Below are positions 12,101 through 24,414 of a DNA stretch of 64,000 bases, piece after piece. Source of the stretch: Theocolax elegans (Eukaryota; Arthropoda; Insecta; Hymenoptera; Cerocephalidae); the NCBI GenBank assembly GCA_026168455.1, contig CM047431.1, forward strand, positions 58,424,910-58,488,909. Reading direction: 5' to 3'. The notes below the pieces were generated by a model. The model had not been told where the DNA came from. It searched no databases and saw only the letters and a list, made by a program, of their open reading frames with translations. The number at the start of each line of letters is the position of its first letter. The first letter of the stretch is position 1. A program made the position numbers and the translations under genes.

Positions 12101-12757
12101 TTAATATTACATATTTGATGAAAAATTTGTCGAAAGATCAATTTTTTATTTTATACAAATCATTTAAAGAAAAAATACGTATCAAAAGTTAATTTAATTC
12201 TACTACGTCTATTTAAGATTCGTTCGACAAGGCTTCCGACATTACTAACGAAGAATACGCTGAATAATGTGTCTGAAGATCATCTTTTTCCTATAAATAA
12301 ATTTAAAATAATAAATGCACACTTAAACGTGAATTAGATATCACTTCGCTACATAAGCCAATCGTATAGAATTCGATCGTACTTAATAAAAATCAGATTG
12401 AATAAAATGACCCCTTCGATTCACGAAATTTTTCAAAAAAGAAGAAAAGGCAAAATCAGTCTTTTACGATCTGAAGGAAAAATAGGTTTTGATACACAAA
12501 TCTTTTCTTTATCTGCGTGCCATAATACTTGAATTTAAAACAAGATATGTAAACTAATAAGAAAGTAATCTATATCCTACAAGTTAATTAAGAACCAAAA
12601 TATTGCACAGGGTTCCAGTATATCGAAAATTCGCTCAGATTAAGAAAAAATGATTCGTTAATTTCGCACGGATCCTTGACAAAAAATGGAATACTTGTAT
12701 CGGTACATGTACTCGATGTTCATTAAAGAGAGAGAAAATAAGGATTAGGTAAGCTCG
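12101..12757 (-). other. Probable 3'UTR of the SH3PX1 gene
   Basis: AT-rich sequence directly downstream (minus strand) of the TGA at 12,758. The true cleavage site cannot be fixed from sequence. Confidence 0.35.
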
Positions 12758-15579
12758 TCAACCGTCGAAAGAGTTCAGAGCTTCCTGAAGTTTGTCGACA
12801 ATTTTTTGGTAAAAACTAATTTGCTCGACGAGGTGACTCTTAATTGCTTGGTTTATGTGAATTTCTCGTTCAGTTTGGAAGTGAGATTCTTCAGCGCCAA
12901 GAGCTCGAGCAATCACGTCGGTTCGATGATTTAATTCTCGCAATTGTTGCGCTTCCATTTTGTGCTCGCTTACTAGCCTCTCGCAATCCTTACGTTTTTG
13001 CACCGCGCTCTGCGAATATTAATTTATTCTTATCAGTGTTTTAACGACTGAATTTTCAATATCTTTTTGCTAGGATAAAAGAAATTTATTCAGTACCTTG
13101 TGTATACCGATAACATCAGGAAAACTGCTGATGATACCTCGGTAAATGTGAAACTTGTCGGCAAGTGGTTCCCAATCGAATTTTGGCTGTTCTTCAAAGA
13201 GCTTACCAATTTCGTTGTAAGCCTCACCCGTATCTTTGAGTGCTTGGTTTAAGCGACTACGTGCGCGACCTGCATCGTCAGCTTCAAGAGCATGACCGAG
13301 CGCTCCAAAACATTGGCCAATTTTTTGGAATTCGCGTTTGTATAGAACTTGATGTTTCTTTGCTTGATCCGTTGCCATTGCCATGAAACTCTTTACCACT
13401 GGATCCAGACCTGCTATGAACCTATACTCACAAATGTTGAATCGCATTTTTACTCAATAAAAATTTTGTTATTCACGCTCTCGGTGCAATAAGTAAAATT
13501 ATTTTTGTATGATGATTTGATGATACTTAAACTGTCTTTACATGTTCCGGTTATTAAAATTACCTGGCAAAAGCGTCCGTTTGAAATTCAATCTTTATCG
13601 CATCTAGAGGAGTATCGGGAGTTTGTATCCCATGAAAATAAGACACACCAAGTAATTCGTCTTTTTCCGCTTGCCTTTTACCAGCTTTCCAACGTTTCTC
13701 ATCTGTGCAAGTGATAAAATGCTGCCACACTCGGCTCCTAGATAATACTGGATGCCTACATACATAGTCCACAAATTCTTGAAGTTGAGTTCTCCGGTGT
13801 TCAATAAATTGTTCCTCGTAACGCCCTGAAATTTGCTTATCCGGAAGTGGCGGTATGGGTATGAAACAAAATTTCTCTTCTAGTCTTTCGTGCAGCCAGT
13901 CAAAATGCTTGTACCTACGTGACACTTGGATATTGTTGAACTGAAAACATTAATATGATAATTTTTAGCACAACTAATTTAACATCCAACCAACCTGCCC
14001 TTATTCAGTTCAAGAAAGAATTCAAATTTTATTACAACTAATTTGTGTATTAGTTATAAAAAGAATTTACAAGTAATCAAATATCAACGAATTTCTGGAA
14101 ATTACCGTTGGTGTCAACTGGTAAACAATGAAACTCTTCAAACCCTTGAGTTTTGACTCCTTTTTCGGAGATGTCACAACGCAATTGTAACTCTCTCCCT
14201 GATAGACCCAAGAGAATCTACCATTTTCTACTTCTTCGATAAATATCTTCTCTGACTCTGGTACAATTACAACTTTAGAGCTGAGGAGAAAGCCTTCTTC
14301 GCCCGATTTAACTAGGGCACCAAATTTGTTATTCTTCTTTGGTACATTTGGGATACTGCGCTCTGGTATTACAGAATGAACTGCATGCATTGGTACTGAA
14401 TCATTATACTCAGTACTACCGGATTGCAAACTAGGCTGCTGCTGCACAGGTGGAACGTAGGCTTGTGTTTGACCCACTTCCGAATCATCATCCCAATCAT
14501 CATCCCAGTAATCACCTGCATTTTGCTGCGAGTTACCTGAAAATAAAAAAAATAGAATAAAAATCTACAAAATAAATAAGTTATAAAAATACAACCATAG
14601 TTTGTTTATTTAATACTTTTACAATTAACATAGCATTTTGGAAAAATACTTTGATCCTCTCTAAAAGTATCTGTAGTAAAAAATAATTATTAATAAATAA
14701 TTAAATAACGATAATAATTTTAAATAATGGATTAAATATTTTTACATTTTAATATAAAATAATAATAGTATATAATATAGGTAATAATAATATATATTGC
14801 GGAAATATTAAAAAGAAATATAGGTAACAATAAAGTTTTAAATACAAGTCATTGGAAACAAAGAAAGTATTCAAATATATTTTAGAGGCATTGCTTTGTA
14901 ATTCAAGGTTGCGGATACAAAGAAAGAATTAAAATTAGAAAATTATGTTAAAGCTGATACTTGGAATTTGTAAATCAATAATAAACATAACAAAATTAAA
15001 TAAAAAGTTTTTACAATGCATTATTACTGAATATTTATAAATTTATTGTTAGATTTGTTCAAGAAAGTAGAATGTATATAAAAATAAGAAAAATTGAAAG
15101 CACTTAATAGAAGTAACAAAGTATCTGTGTACACAAGTTTTATCTTACAATAATCTTGCAAAATAACAGTTGCTTTAGAAAAAAAAAATCATTAGTCATA
15201 AAGAGATAATTAGAGTGTTTACTTTGCGTTAAGATAGAAAAATAGTCTGAGTAATCGAAAATTGTAAATTGATAAAGTAAAGATGTGAAAGGACCTGTTG
15301 TAGGAGCAACAGCTTCGACCACCTGAACGTAAGCAGCAGGAAATAAACCGGATTGACCGTTGTGATTAAAACCTTCGCACCAACCGTCACCAACATTGTC
15401 TCTCATAACAGTGAGAAGTTCTCCAGCGGTGATGGAGAGCTCGGCAGAGCCAGGCTCACCGGAGAAGTCATACAATGCTCGCACCTAATGGTAAAGATAA
15501 TCCTGGTGTGAGTCATACAAATAATTGATAAAGTTTTAGGTGGGTGTTGCCCAAGGTCATTTACCTGGTGTCCATCCAT
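12758..15579 (-). CDS. SH3PX1: SH3PX1 / sorting nexin 9-18-33 family
   Basis: Six exons join in phase: 15579-15565, 15484-15295, 14536-14106, 13940-13564, 13421-13097 and 13009-12758, giving 529 residues, close to the family size. The start ATG encodes MDGHQ before the first donor. Domains: SH3 (about 5-62, with ALYDF and WCEGF...GLFPAAYV), an acidic Asp/Trp-rich linker of the kind that binds clathrin adaptors (WDDDWDDD at about 77-85), PX (about 165-295, phosphoinositide-binding [13 protein letters not shown] and PPLPDKQ) and BAR (about 320-525, helical). The family binds dynamin and PtdIns lipids and tubulates membrane during endocytosis and actin remodelling. No lesion seen. The gene is divergent from condensin D2, with 1.7 kb between the starts. 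Confidence 0.93.
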
Positions 15580-17041
15580 GATCAGAGTGACATTTGACGT
15601 TTATAGCAATACCCCGGAGATATTACTCCTGGGGAGTATGTTTTATAAACCCGAAACGTTTCCGGGTATAGCGTGATGAATGTTGATACACCGATCGCGT
15701 ATACGCACGACTGCCGTCGATTAATCGCACGCACTCACACACTATAGTCTATACCACGTATTCGACGTTTTGACAGTGTAAAATGTTTAGGTTAGGTTAC
15801 GCGCTCTCTTTTATATAGCATACACTGCACAAGTACTGACGCACGGGCACTGGCGTCATTTTTCGCGACATATCGCTGCAAGTTTTATACCACTGCCGGG
15901 AAATTCGAACGATAAATTCTTTTTTTCTCTCGTATAATAAAAATTTACAAACATGACAAAATATGAAATTTACCAATGACATACATAACTGCACATATAA
16001 TTTGTAATTTGATATAATACTTTACGTATCGATATAGGTTGCACAATAATGTTCTATCAGTCGGATAATTTTTTTTCTTTACTCAAATATTAAAATATAA
16101 AGTCCACAAGGTACAAAAATATTTTTTCAACCAAACAAGCGTACATGTTGATTAACAAATTTTCTTATTTTAAATTTCCCGGGCACTGCGCAGTGTGCGC
16201 AATATACTTAGCACCAACGCCACCAACTGTATAATACCTATATAGGCACGAGAGCCATTATATACAGCTAACTAGCCCTCCCCCAGATTTTTACTTTTTA
16301 ACCACTTTCAATATTACTTTGTACAGTAGGTGGGCACTTGAATACGGGTGATTATATATGAATTAAAGAGATGGCACTTGGCACTGGTTTTTATAAAAGT
16401 TTGTGTTGCTTTTTTAGAAACAAAAATTCAGTACTGGAAAAGTTAAAAGGATATTTTAAAAAATGCCATTTGCAACCTTATTTTGTAAATAAACCATTTA
16501 TCTGATTGCAATATATATTCTTTATTATATTTATTTATGATTATAAAATATTTTAAAAAATAATTATTCAATTAATAACATTAGTAATAAAAGCGCATTA
16601 ATACTAAAAATTTTGTGAGGTAAAAGCTGGAAAAAAAAATAAAGTAATTACAATTAATGTTTCAAAGTAAATGTTGCATCAAAATTTAACGATCGTTTCC
16701 CATGCGATGTTTTGCAATTTTTTTTGCTGTATATAATTTTGCCGTAATCCTAGCCGTTTCCTAAATAATAATTAAAATAAATTTTAAACGCTAATTTCTT
16801 TCAGAACCTCTGCACCTAAGAAGCTTTAAATTTCATAATAGTCTTTAATGACTTCGATTTACCAAATATAAAAAATGCAGACATTTCTGTAATAAAGTTG
16901 ATTTCAGAAATAATTTTACTGAACTATAAATGATTTACGGCCCTGAATGTCGGTATGGCAGAGGATTATTTTTAATTCCATTTTAGTCATGTAGGCTGCG
17001 CTGTTATCAGTACAAAATTTTGATACAAAATTGTTAATGAT
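15580..17041. other. Shared upstream region between SH3PX1 (-) and condensin D2 (+)
   Basis: No coding sequence seen. It should contain the SH3PX1 5'UTR and promoter near 15.6-15.8 kb. AT-rich otherwise; I cannot pick a core promoter with confidence. Confidence 0.4.
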
Positions 17042-17142
17042 GGCGCCACTGTCATTTTCGACTTTTGGTTCCGATTCAGGTATAGAGCACTCACACGTGT
17101 AGTGAAGTAACTGAACCAGAAGTCGAAAATGACTAGCGCCGT
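17042..17142. repeat. Hairpin upstream of condensin D2
   Basis: GGCGCCACTGTCATTTTCGA plus CTTTTGGTTC on the left pairs with GAACCAGAAGTCGAAAATGA plus CTAGCGCC on the right. Arms are about 35 bp with few mismatches, around a 30-35 nt loop. It lies about 150 bp before the condensin start codon, in the promoter or 5'UTR. Could be a small MITE relic or a transcribed hairpin. Confidence 0.65.
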
Positions 17143-17289
17143 CGAGGGGCGCGCGGGTTCTCGTGATCTAATCGCAGCAGTCAAATACTAGGGTAGACCA
17201 ATCGAGTAGAGGGCTTATATAGCGCGCGAAAGAAGATAATCAAAAGGCGCGATAGTGTTCAGTTTAATGTGATATCGTTATTCGACAAA

Positions 17290-20200
17290 ATGTCGATCAA
17301 CGAATTTGTTATTCCTTTGGACAAGGATGAGCTTCTTCGCACTCATTTTGGTAATTACAGTAATCGCAATATCGTGCCTGTGCAAAATATCAACAAAGAA
17401 ATAAATGGTAAGGGTTGAGAGTTTGTTTTAACTATTTTTGTGTATCGATAGTGTGGTTGCAAGTTTGTCATTGCGTTTGATTGTTATAGGCATTAGTCAA
17501 CAGCAAATATCCGAAAGAAATGCTGCTGATTTGATTGAAGAAAAGTTGGATTTGCTGTTTTCCGTGATTGTCCATGGCAATAAACTGGAAATGGTCATTT
17601 ATCTACGAGTGTTCGATAAAGTGCTAAAAAGTAATGGATTGATTTAGTATTTTGTATTAGTATTTTACGTTTAATGTTTATTTATCATACTTTTACATTT
17701 CTTTTGTTTTTCAGTACTGCAAAATCTTGTCGCTTATTTGGAAACGAAAACTGAACATTCACAAGAATTGATTCTTGAGCCAAATGAGAAAGTTACGTTG
17801 CTTGCAGCAAATAAGATCTGTGCTTACCTTGTATCGACAATGATGTGCGTCATAGAAGAAGTCATTACTAATAGTAATGATAATATGGATGCAGGAAACA
17901 AGGTACATATTAATTTGATAGTCAATATTTATTATTTTTCATAGTTGAAAGATTAAAAAGTGTATAAGTGATACATTTATTTTATATTACTTAGCGTGGT
18001 AAAAAATCTGTTCCAAAATCAGATATTGCTGAGCAATGGGATGTGGAAAGAGAAAAGGCACTAGAAACGCTATATCGATGGCTGCAACTACCATTAAAGT
18101 ATCTATGGACTCCTACTATTGTAGAAGATGCATTTGTGGGGTATGTAATAAATAATACTATAATAATGTCTCTAACTTTAAACAATGTTATTTAATTATT
18201 TTATAGAACTGTGAGTCAAATTTGTTACAAGATATTGGAAACAACAAAAGACATCAAGTCAAAGACTGTTAGAAACTTAATTTTTCAGGTAAATTAACAT
18301 AAATTATATTTATATAATTATAAATCTAAACGTACATTATTTTAATATAAAATATAAGTGTTATTTAATATTATGAAATACTTTTTATAGATTCTTGGTA
18401 CATTGGTGAAAAGATATAATCATGGAATAGCATGTGTTGTTAGAATTATACAATTGGCAAAGTTTCATGAAGCGCTTGCAGCTCCTTTAGGAGCTGGAAT
18501 TGTAGTTATGGTAACAGATTGTGGCTGCACTGGTTTGATAAAAGAAATTGCTAAAGAAATTGAAGAAAGGGAGCCTGGAGAAGCAGATGCTCGTAATTTC
18601 TCGAATTTTCTTGAAGCAATTACTAGTGCTAATGCAGAAATTGTTTTACCCATTATAAATAACATAACGGATTACCTTGGTAATGAAGTAAGTCTCTACT
18701 TGTAAAATGTTAATTATCTAAATTAGTACATATGATGAATTAATATTTCTTGAAAACAGTGTTATGTCATGAGAAATTGTGCAATTGGTGTTATGGGGAT
18801 TATCATTACAAATGTTTTGACTGGTGAAAATTTGTCAGCTGAAAAACGCAGCATTCGAGATGAATGTTTAGATTATCTGATAGAACATATGTTAGACTGT
18901 AACGCATATGTAAGATCCAAAGTTCTTCAAACATGGCAAAAATTAAGATGTGAAGGAGCTATACCAGTATCTAGAGAAAATAGTTTATTAACTGAGACTA
19001 TTGACAGACTACAAGATAAAAGCGCCAATGTCCGAAAACAAGCCTTACAATTACTTCGTGCAATCCTTCAAGGCAATCCTTTTGCATCTGAGGTACAATT
19101 TAAACGAAAAAATAATTGATGTATAATTTTCCAGTTGTTTTACTATAAATAAAAATTTATTTCAAGTTAAAAGACCAGTATAAATAAAAAATAAAATTTA
19201 ATTATCTATTATAATAATGTCAACAATACATATTTTTAGATGAATCGAGAAAAAATAAGTCAAAATCTTGAACAACAGAAAGCTGAACTGAAAAAACTTC
19301 AAACCGAAGTATATCATACTGTTGGAGCAAAAGAAGAGAAAGAAGAATTATGGAACACACAACTTCCACTTATAGAAAAAGCCATTGATAAACTTACTGA
19401 GGAAGACAGTATGTAATAGTGAATCGCTATAATAATTAAAAATAATTTTTTAATAATATTATTTATGCATTAATTTTATAGGAAATCACGTGGAGGCTGA
19501 AAATGATTATGTGGATGAAGAAATCGACATTAAAGAGACATTTGACAAAATACAAACTTATATACTAAAAGATAAATGTACAAAAGCTGTAAAATATTTG
19601 CAAAAATTATTTATACAATCTGGTTTTGCTAAAGAAATGGAAAATGTTTCAGAAGAAACAAAGAAAGAGGCATTTCTTTTGTTTATGTATAAAATATTTG
19701 TAAACTCTAGCTCTAAAGAAGACAATGACAATAACGAAGAAAATAAAAAGTGTTTAAAAACGGATCAAGAAGAGTTAAAGAAACTGGATGAAATTAAAAA
19801 GAAAAAGAAACTTGTAGACTATTTTCAGGTATGTGGATTAATATAATTAAAAAATATTCTATAATAATAATATATTTATCAGCCGATCTGAACCAAATCT
19901 AATTTTTTGACAGAGAAGGTTTTGTTTACTAAGAGTATATTCTCTAATGAAAAGTTAGATTTGGTTCAGATTGACTGATAAATATTTATTATACAATATA
20001 TAAACTTATTATATAAAATCATCACCAAATGATAAAAACATTTTTTAGAAAATTAAAAAATATACCTAAATTTATAATAGTAACTATAAATAATTATGTT
20101 TTTTTTCAATAGAATTGGTATACATTTACGATTGAAATGGAAAAGACTATACCTATCGCTCAAAAATTACTTTATTCTATAAATCCTGGCGATGCAATAG

Positions 20201-23200
20201 AAGCATGCTCCTTCCTTGGAGCAGCGTACCAATTTAAAGTGGCAGGTGCCTTAGATGGTGTGAGAAAAGCGCTCTTACAAATATTTTGTCCCGATCAATC
20301 AGTGAAAGATAATCTGGCAATTGTTTACAAAGAAATCTATTTAGATTCAAACAGTCAACAATCTCCACGTGCAAGGGCATTGTCATCTGTTAAATCTCTT
20401 ATTCAATTATTAGATGGTATGAAGCCTGGAGAAAGTACTGCACTTGCTAAGCTTATTGTTTCTTGGAGACAAAATGGAGAATTAGATGCTGAGGCGCTTA
20501 AGGTATAAATCTCATACCGAAATATTAATAATTTTAAATAAATCGTTGCGTAAAATTAATGATTAATTTCATTTGATATCAGGTGATGTGGGAAATGTTT
20601 TCATTAAAATTGCCAAATGTAACACCCGAAGAAAGTAGAGCAGCTATGATGCTTTTGACAATGGCAGCTGAGATAGAACCAAACATTATCACTGATAATC
20701 TAGACGTTCTCATTAAAGTTGGGTTTGGCCCAAGAGGTCAAAGTGATTTATTATTGGCTAGAGACACGTGTAGAGCTGGCTTAGTTATTAAACAAGATGA
20801 TTCTCAGGATGTAGATAAATCTCCTATTAGGTAAATAATACAAAATTTAATTTTTTTTTCTATTCAATTAAATACAACATATTTAATATTTTGTCATTTT
20901 ATTACAGATATCCTAACGATCACGAGATGTTTAATCAAATAAGTACACTTTTGAAGGAAAGATTTTTCGACGAAAATGAGAACGGTTATATTTCTTTTGC
21001 TACAGACGCCATAAACTATATTTATTGCGTATGTATCTGGATTAATTATAATAATTAATTTACATTCAAATTCTGTATATTCATACACGCGTGTACCATC
21101 TTTTTCAGCTAGCAGATCAACCATCAAAAATCGTAAAAGATATTTTGACTCATATTGACAAAATCGGAAAATTCTCTAGTACTTCAGGACATTGCAATAA
21201 ATCTATGCATACCACATTTGAAGTCTCGCGGATGTTGTATCTCATAGGACACTTTGCTATTCGTGAAATGGTTCATCTCGATCAATCAATCTACAAAGAG
21301 TTAAAACGTCGTAATGCAGTTCGCGAGAAAAAGAAAATGCAAAAAAATCAAGGCCGTGGTAAACGTTCAAAACGAAAGTCAATGAACGTTTCAACGATGT
21401 CGGTTGCATCGAATGTCTCTGTACCAGGAAGTGCTCGCAGATCAATTAGAAATAACAAAATAGATGAAGATCAGGAAGACGGAATGGAAGGAGCTACAGC
21501 TGACGACGCTGATGCCGAACACATTAATATGTGTTTGGAAAGTGAATTATTGTCTGAACATAGTTTACTTTCGAAATTAGTGTTAGTAATTTTAATATTG
21601 GTCTTAAGAGAATGTCAAACTCGTAATGTCACCATTGCAGTCAACCAATCATTAATATATAATTGTGCAAAGCTTTAAGGCAATTGATGTAGTAGTTTAT
21701 GAGATTACTTGCTTTAAAAATTTTACATTATTTAATTTCAAATCAATTAATTTCATTAATTATACTCCATCAGTCGCCTTGCAACTTTGCACAACCAGAT
21801 AAAATTACAAACATTATAAAAGAAATGAGAGTAAGTTTCAATAAAAAAAATTAAATTTATATGTATATAGGTCTGGCTATTTAAATTAATTACTAATTAA
21901 AACTTAAAATTAAGTTTTAAAAATAGGTAAACGAAACCGTGGAAATTTAAATTTTTTGCAATACATTAATTTTTGTAAAAACAATACTTCTCGATTGATA
22001 AAGTACCCAGATGATAACATAACGAGCTCTGCACCCCCTTGAATAAAACAAGTTTCTGAATCTATTTGAATTTTACTATCAAAAATAATACTCATTGTTG
22101 CAAATATTTTTAATTTTAGACCAGTTATTCTGGAGATATGTCAACATCCAGAAATCTATACAAACAAGCAAGTACAAGTTCACGCAGTATTAGCACTCAG
22201 CAAATTTATGACTATAAGCTCCAAATTTTGTGAAACGAATCTACAATTATTTGTGACAATTTTAGAACGTTCACCGTATCCACAAATTAGATCCAACATT
22301 CTTATTGGTTTAGCTGACTTGATGACGAGATTTCCTAATGAAATTGAACCATGGACTTCTCATATATACGGACGGTTAGTTTATAATACAATATTTTACA
22401 ACTTCTCTTGTGTATACAAAAACTATATTATATTTAATTTATTAATTTTAGACTTAAGGATGAAAATTTGGAGGTTCGCAGTACCTGTGTACGTATGCTA
22501 TCGAATTTAATATTAGGTGAAATGATACGTGTAAAAGGACAAGTTGCTCAATTGGCACTTTGTATGGTTGATGAAGACGAAACTATACGTACAGATGCAA
22601 AGCAGTTGTTTAAAGATTTGTCGCAAAAAGGAAACGCTCTTTACAACGTTATGCCGGACATATTGTCGTGTCTATCTGATCCTGAATTAAATTTGTCGGA
22701 AAAGAATTTCCAAGATATTATCAAGTAAGAACATTTTATTAAAATTATATTGTTTTTAATGATCGGATTATTGAAATGAATTTTATTGCTTTAGGTACAT
22801 ATTGGGATTGTTACAAAAGGATAGGCAAGTCGATAGCATTATTGAGAAACTTTGCAGTCGATTCAAATTAGCTACGACCGAAAGGCAATGGCGTGATTTG
22901 TCTTATTGTTTATCTTTACTGAAATTCTCTTCAAAAGGTAAAAATTAAGTTAAGAATTGTTTTAATTTTAAGGTGATGTCGAAGTCTATATAAAACTACA
23001 CCTTCATCAATATTTTCGTATTTTTCTTTATTTATTTACAATTTTTGATATTTACTAATTATTTTTATCACCGCGTATTTTCTGAATTGTAATAAATGTG
23101 CGATTATAAAAATAGAAAGAATTATAAAGAATTTTATAAAAATAAAACCAAATTCAAATAACAAAAAATAAAATGTATGAATCTGTAATTAGCTACGACA

Positions 23201-24024
23201 TCCCCTTATATTTTAGAATTTTAAGTAGTTGTAATTTTGTCCCACCTATGTACATATTTAAATGCATTTTTTGTAAATCATATCGTCTTAAATAATTAAA
23301 ATTAAATTTATTAAAATAACGATAACAATACACTACACATTTCAGGTATAAGAATTTTGATAAAGGAACTTCCATTACTGAAGGACAAAATTCATAACGA
23401 CAGTGTACAACAAGCCCTGAAATGTATAGTTGACCAAGCGAAACGACGACCAGGAGGCAAAAACCGCTTGTATAGAATTAGAAGACAAAATTAAAGAGTT
23501 GCTCGAAAATACCGAAAATGCCGAGGAAGGTAAACCACTGTCCGATAGTGAAGTTATGCCACCACCTTCGAAACCTGTACCAAAATCAGTGAAAGCTAAG
23601 AAAACTCGTCGCACGAGAAAACAATCGGATGACGAAGATGATGATTACGAAGAAAAATCAAATTCCTCGAGAATCAGCAGTAGGAGAAACAGTAAGATTT
23701 TTTCTTTGTGTATTATTTTTTGATAAACTTTATTTGATTTTATTTGCATGATTATTTTTTGGTAATCTTCATTTGACACATAACTTTCCTTATAATTTTA
23801 GCTCGAAGAGGAAGATCTGAAAGTATAGATAATTCGCTTAATGATACTGAAAGCGAAGAAGACGAAAGTATCAGTAAAACACCAAAGGGTACACGGAGAA
23901 GTAATAGAACATTGAATTTGCAAAAGTATCATCCATAACTCCGAGTAAGTCACTGCGAAAAAGAAATGATAGTGTTGAAAGAACACCAACGTCCACGAAA
24001 AAAACTCGGGCTACGAGAAGATAA
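17290..24024 (+). CDS. Cap-D2: Condensin complex subunit 1 (Cap-D2 / NCAPD2)
   Basis: Eighteen exons start at 17290 and have acceptors at 17490, 17715, 17995, 18207, 18391, 18760, 19240, 19482, 20113, 20583, 20908, 21109, 22120, 22452, 22795, 23346 and 23802; together they encode about 1,430 residues (human about 1,400). This HEAT-repeat subunit of condensin I binds the kleisin CAP-H and compacts mitotic chromosomes. Evidence includes the GATADDADAEHINMC block, SKL-V-PVILEICQHPEIY, FCETNLQLFVTILERSP and KGNALYNVMPDILSCLSDPE, all in the order of the family, and a basic/acidic Ser-rich tail. The exon 13 donor at 21581/21582 (GT) keeps phase and gives one Val at the join. Two breaks lie in the tail: an apparent extra base near 23,440-23,445 and a missing base near 23,917-23,930, which restore each other. 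Read strictly, the protein ends early. Likely sequence error or an altered tail. Confidence 0.9.
19870..19988. repeat. Palindromic mini-element in condensin intron 9
   Basis: The left arm ATTTATCAGCCGATCTGAAC continues CAAATCTAA; the right arm reads TTAGATTTGGTTCAGATTGA then CTGATAAAT. Arms of about 35 bp flank a 45-nt loop. The insertion lies between the exon 9 donor (19829) and the exon 10 acceptor (20112). A small MITE or a hairpin RNA precursor are both possible. Confidence 0.65.
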
Positions 24025-24414
24025 ATATATATAAGTAAATTATAGGATTGTAATATATATATATTAAATGTATGTTATGATTTGTACAATATAATCTTTA
24101 CATTAGATTAATCACATACGATTTATTTATATTTTTATATTTTATAACAATATGTGTGTACAGATACAATATAACAACATACAACTTCAAAATGCATTTA
24201 TCTTATTGGTCGTTTCACATGCGTATATATGATTCTTACACTTATCATTAATTTAACGATATATTGTACCATTAAATGCAACATTTGTAACATTAATACA
24301 AATGCAACATTAATACATTATTGAAACAAAAAAATAGATTTACTTTGAGTATTGTCACGAAATGCTCATACTTTCATTTTAATTACTTTTCTTATTACTG
24401 CCATTGTTTCATAA
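24025..24414. other. Convergent 3'UTRs of condensin D2 (+) and dihydropteridine reductase (-)
   Basis: The two stop codons lie 390 bp apart, tail to tail. A minus-strand AATAAA (TTTATT on +, about 24,122-24,127) could end the reductase transcript, which would bring the two UTRs close to overlap. Confidence 0.5.

Noticed and set aside
12844..13044. A + strand frame over the SH3PX1 BAR exon
   Set aside because: Antisense shadow of a well-supported exon.
21500..21678. Continuation of the condensin exon 13 frame into VLVILILVLRECQTRN
   Set aside because: This is read-through into the intron; relatives continue with PVILEICQ-like sequence found at 22120.
21774..21830. A 57-bp open block with good splice sites in condensin intron 13, looking like an extra exon
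   Set aside because: Using it breaks the frame at the next exon. Joining the donor at 21582 straight to 22120 gives one Val and matches the family without a gap.
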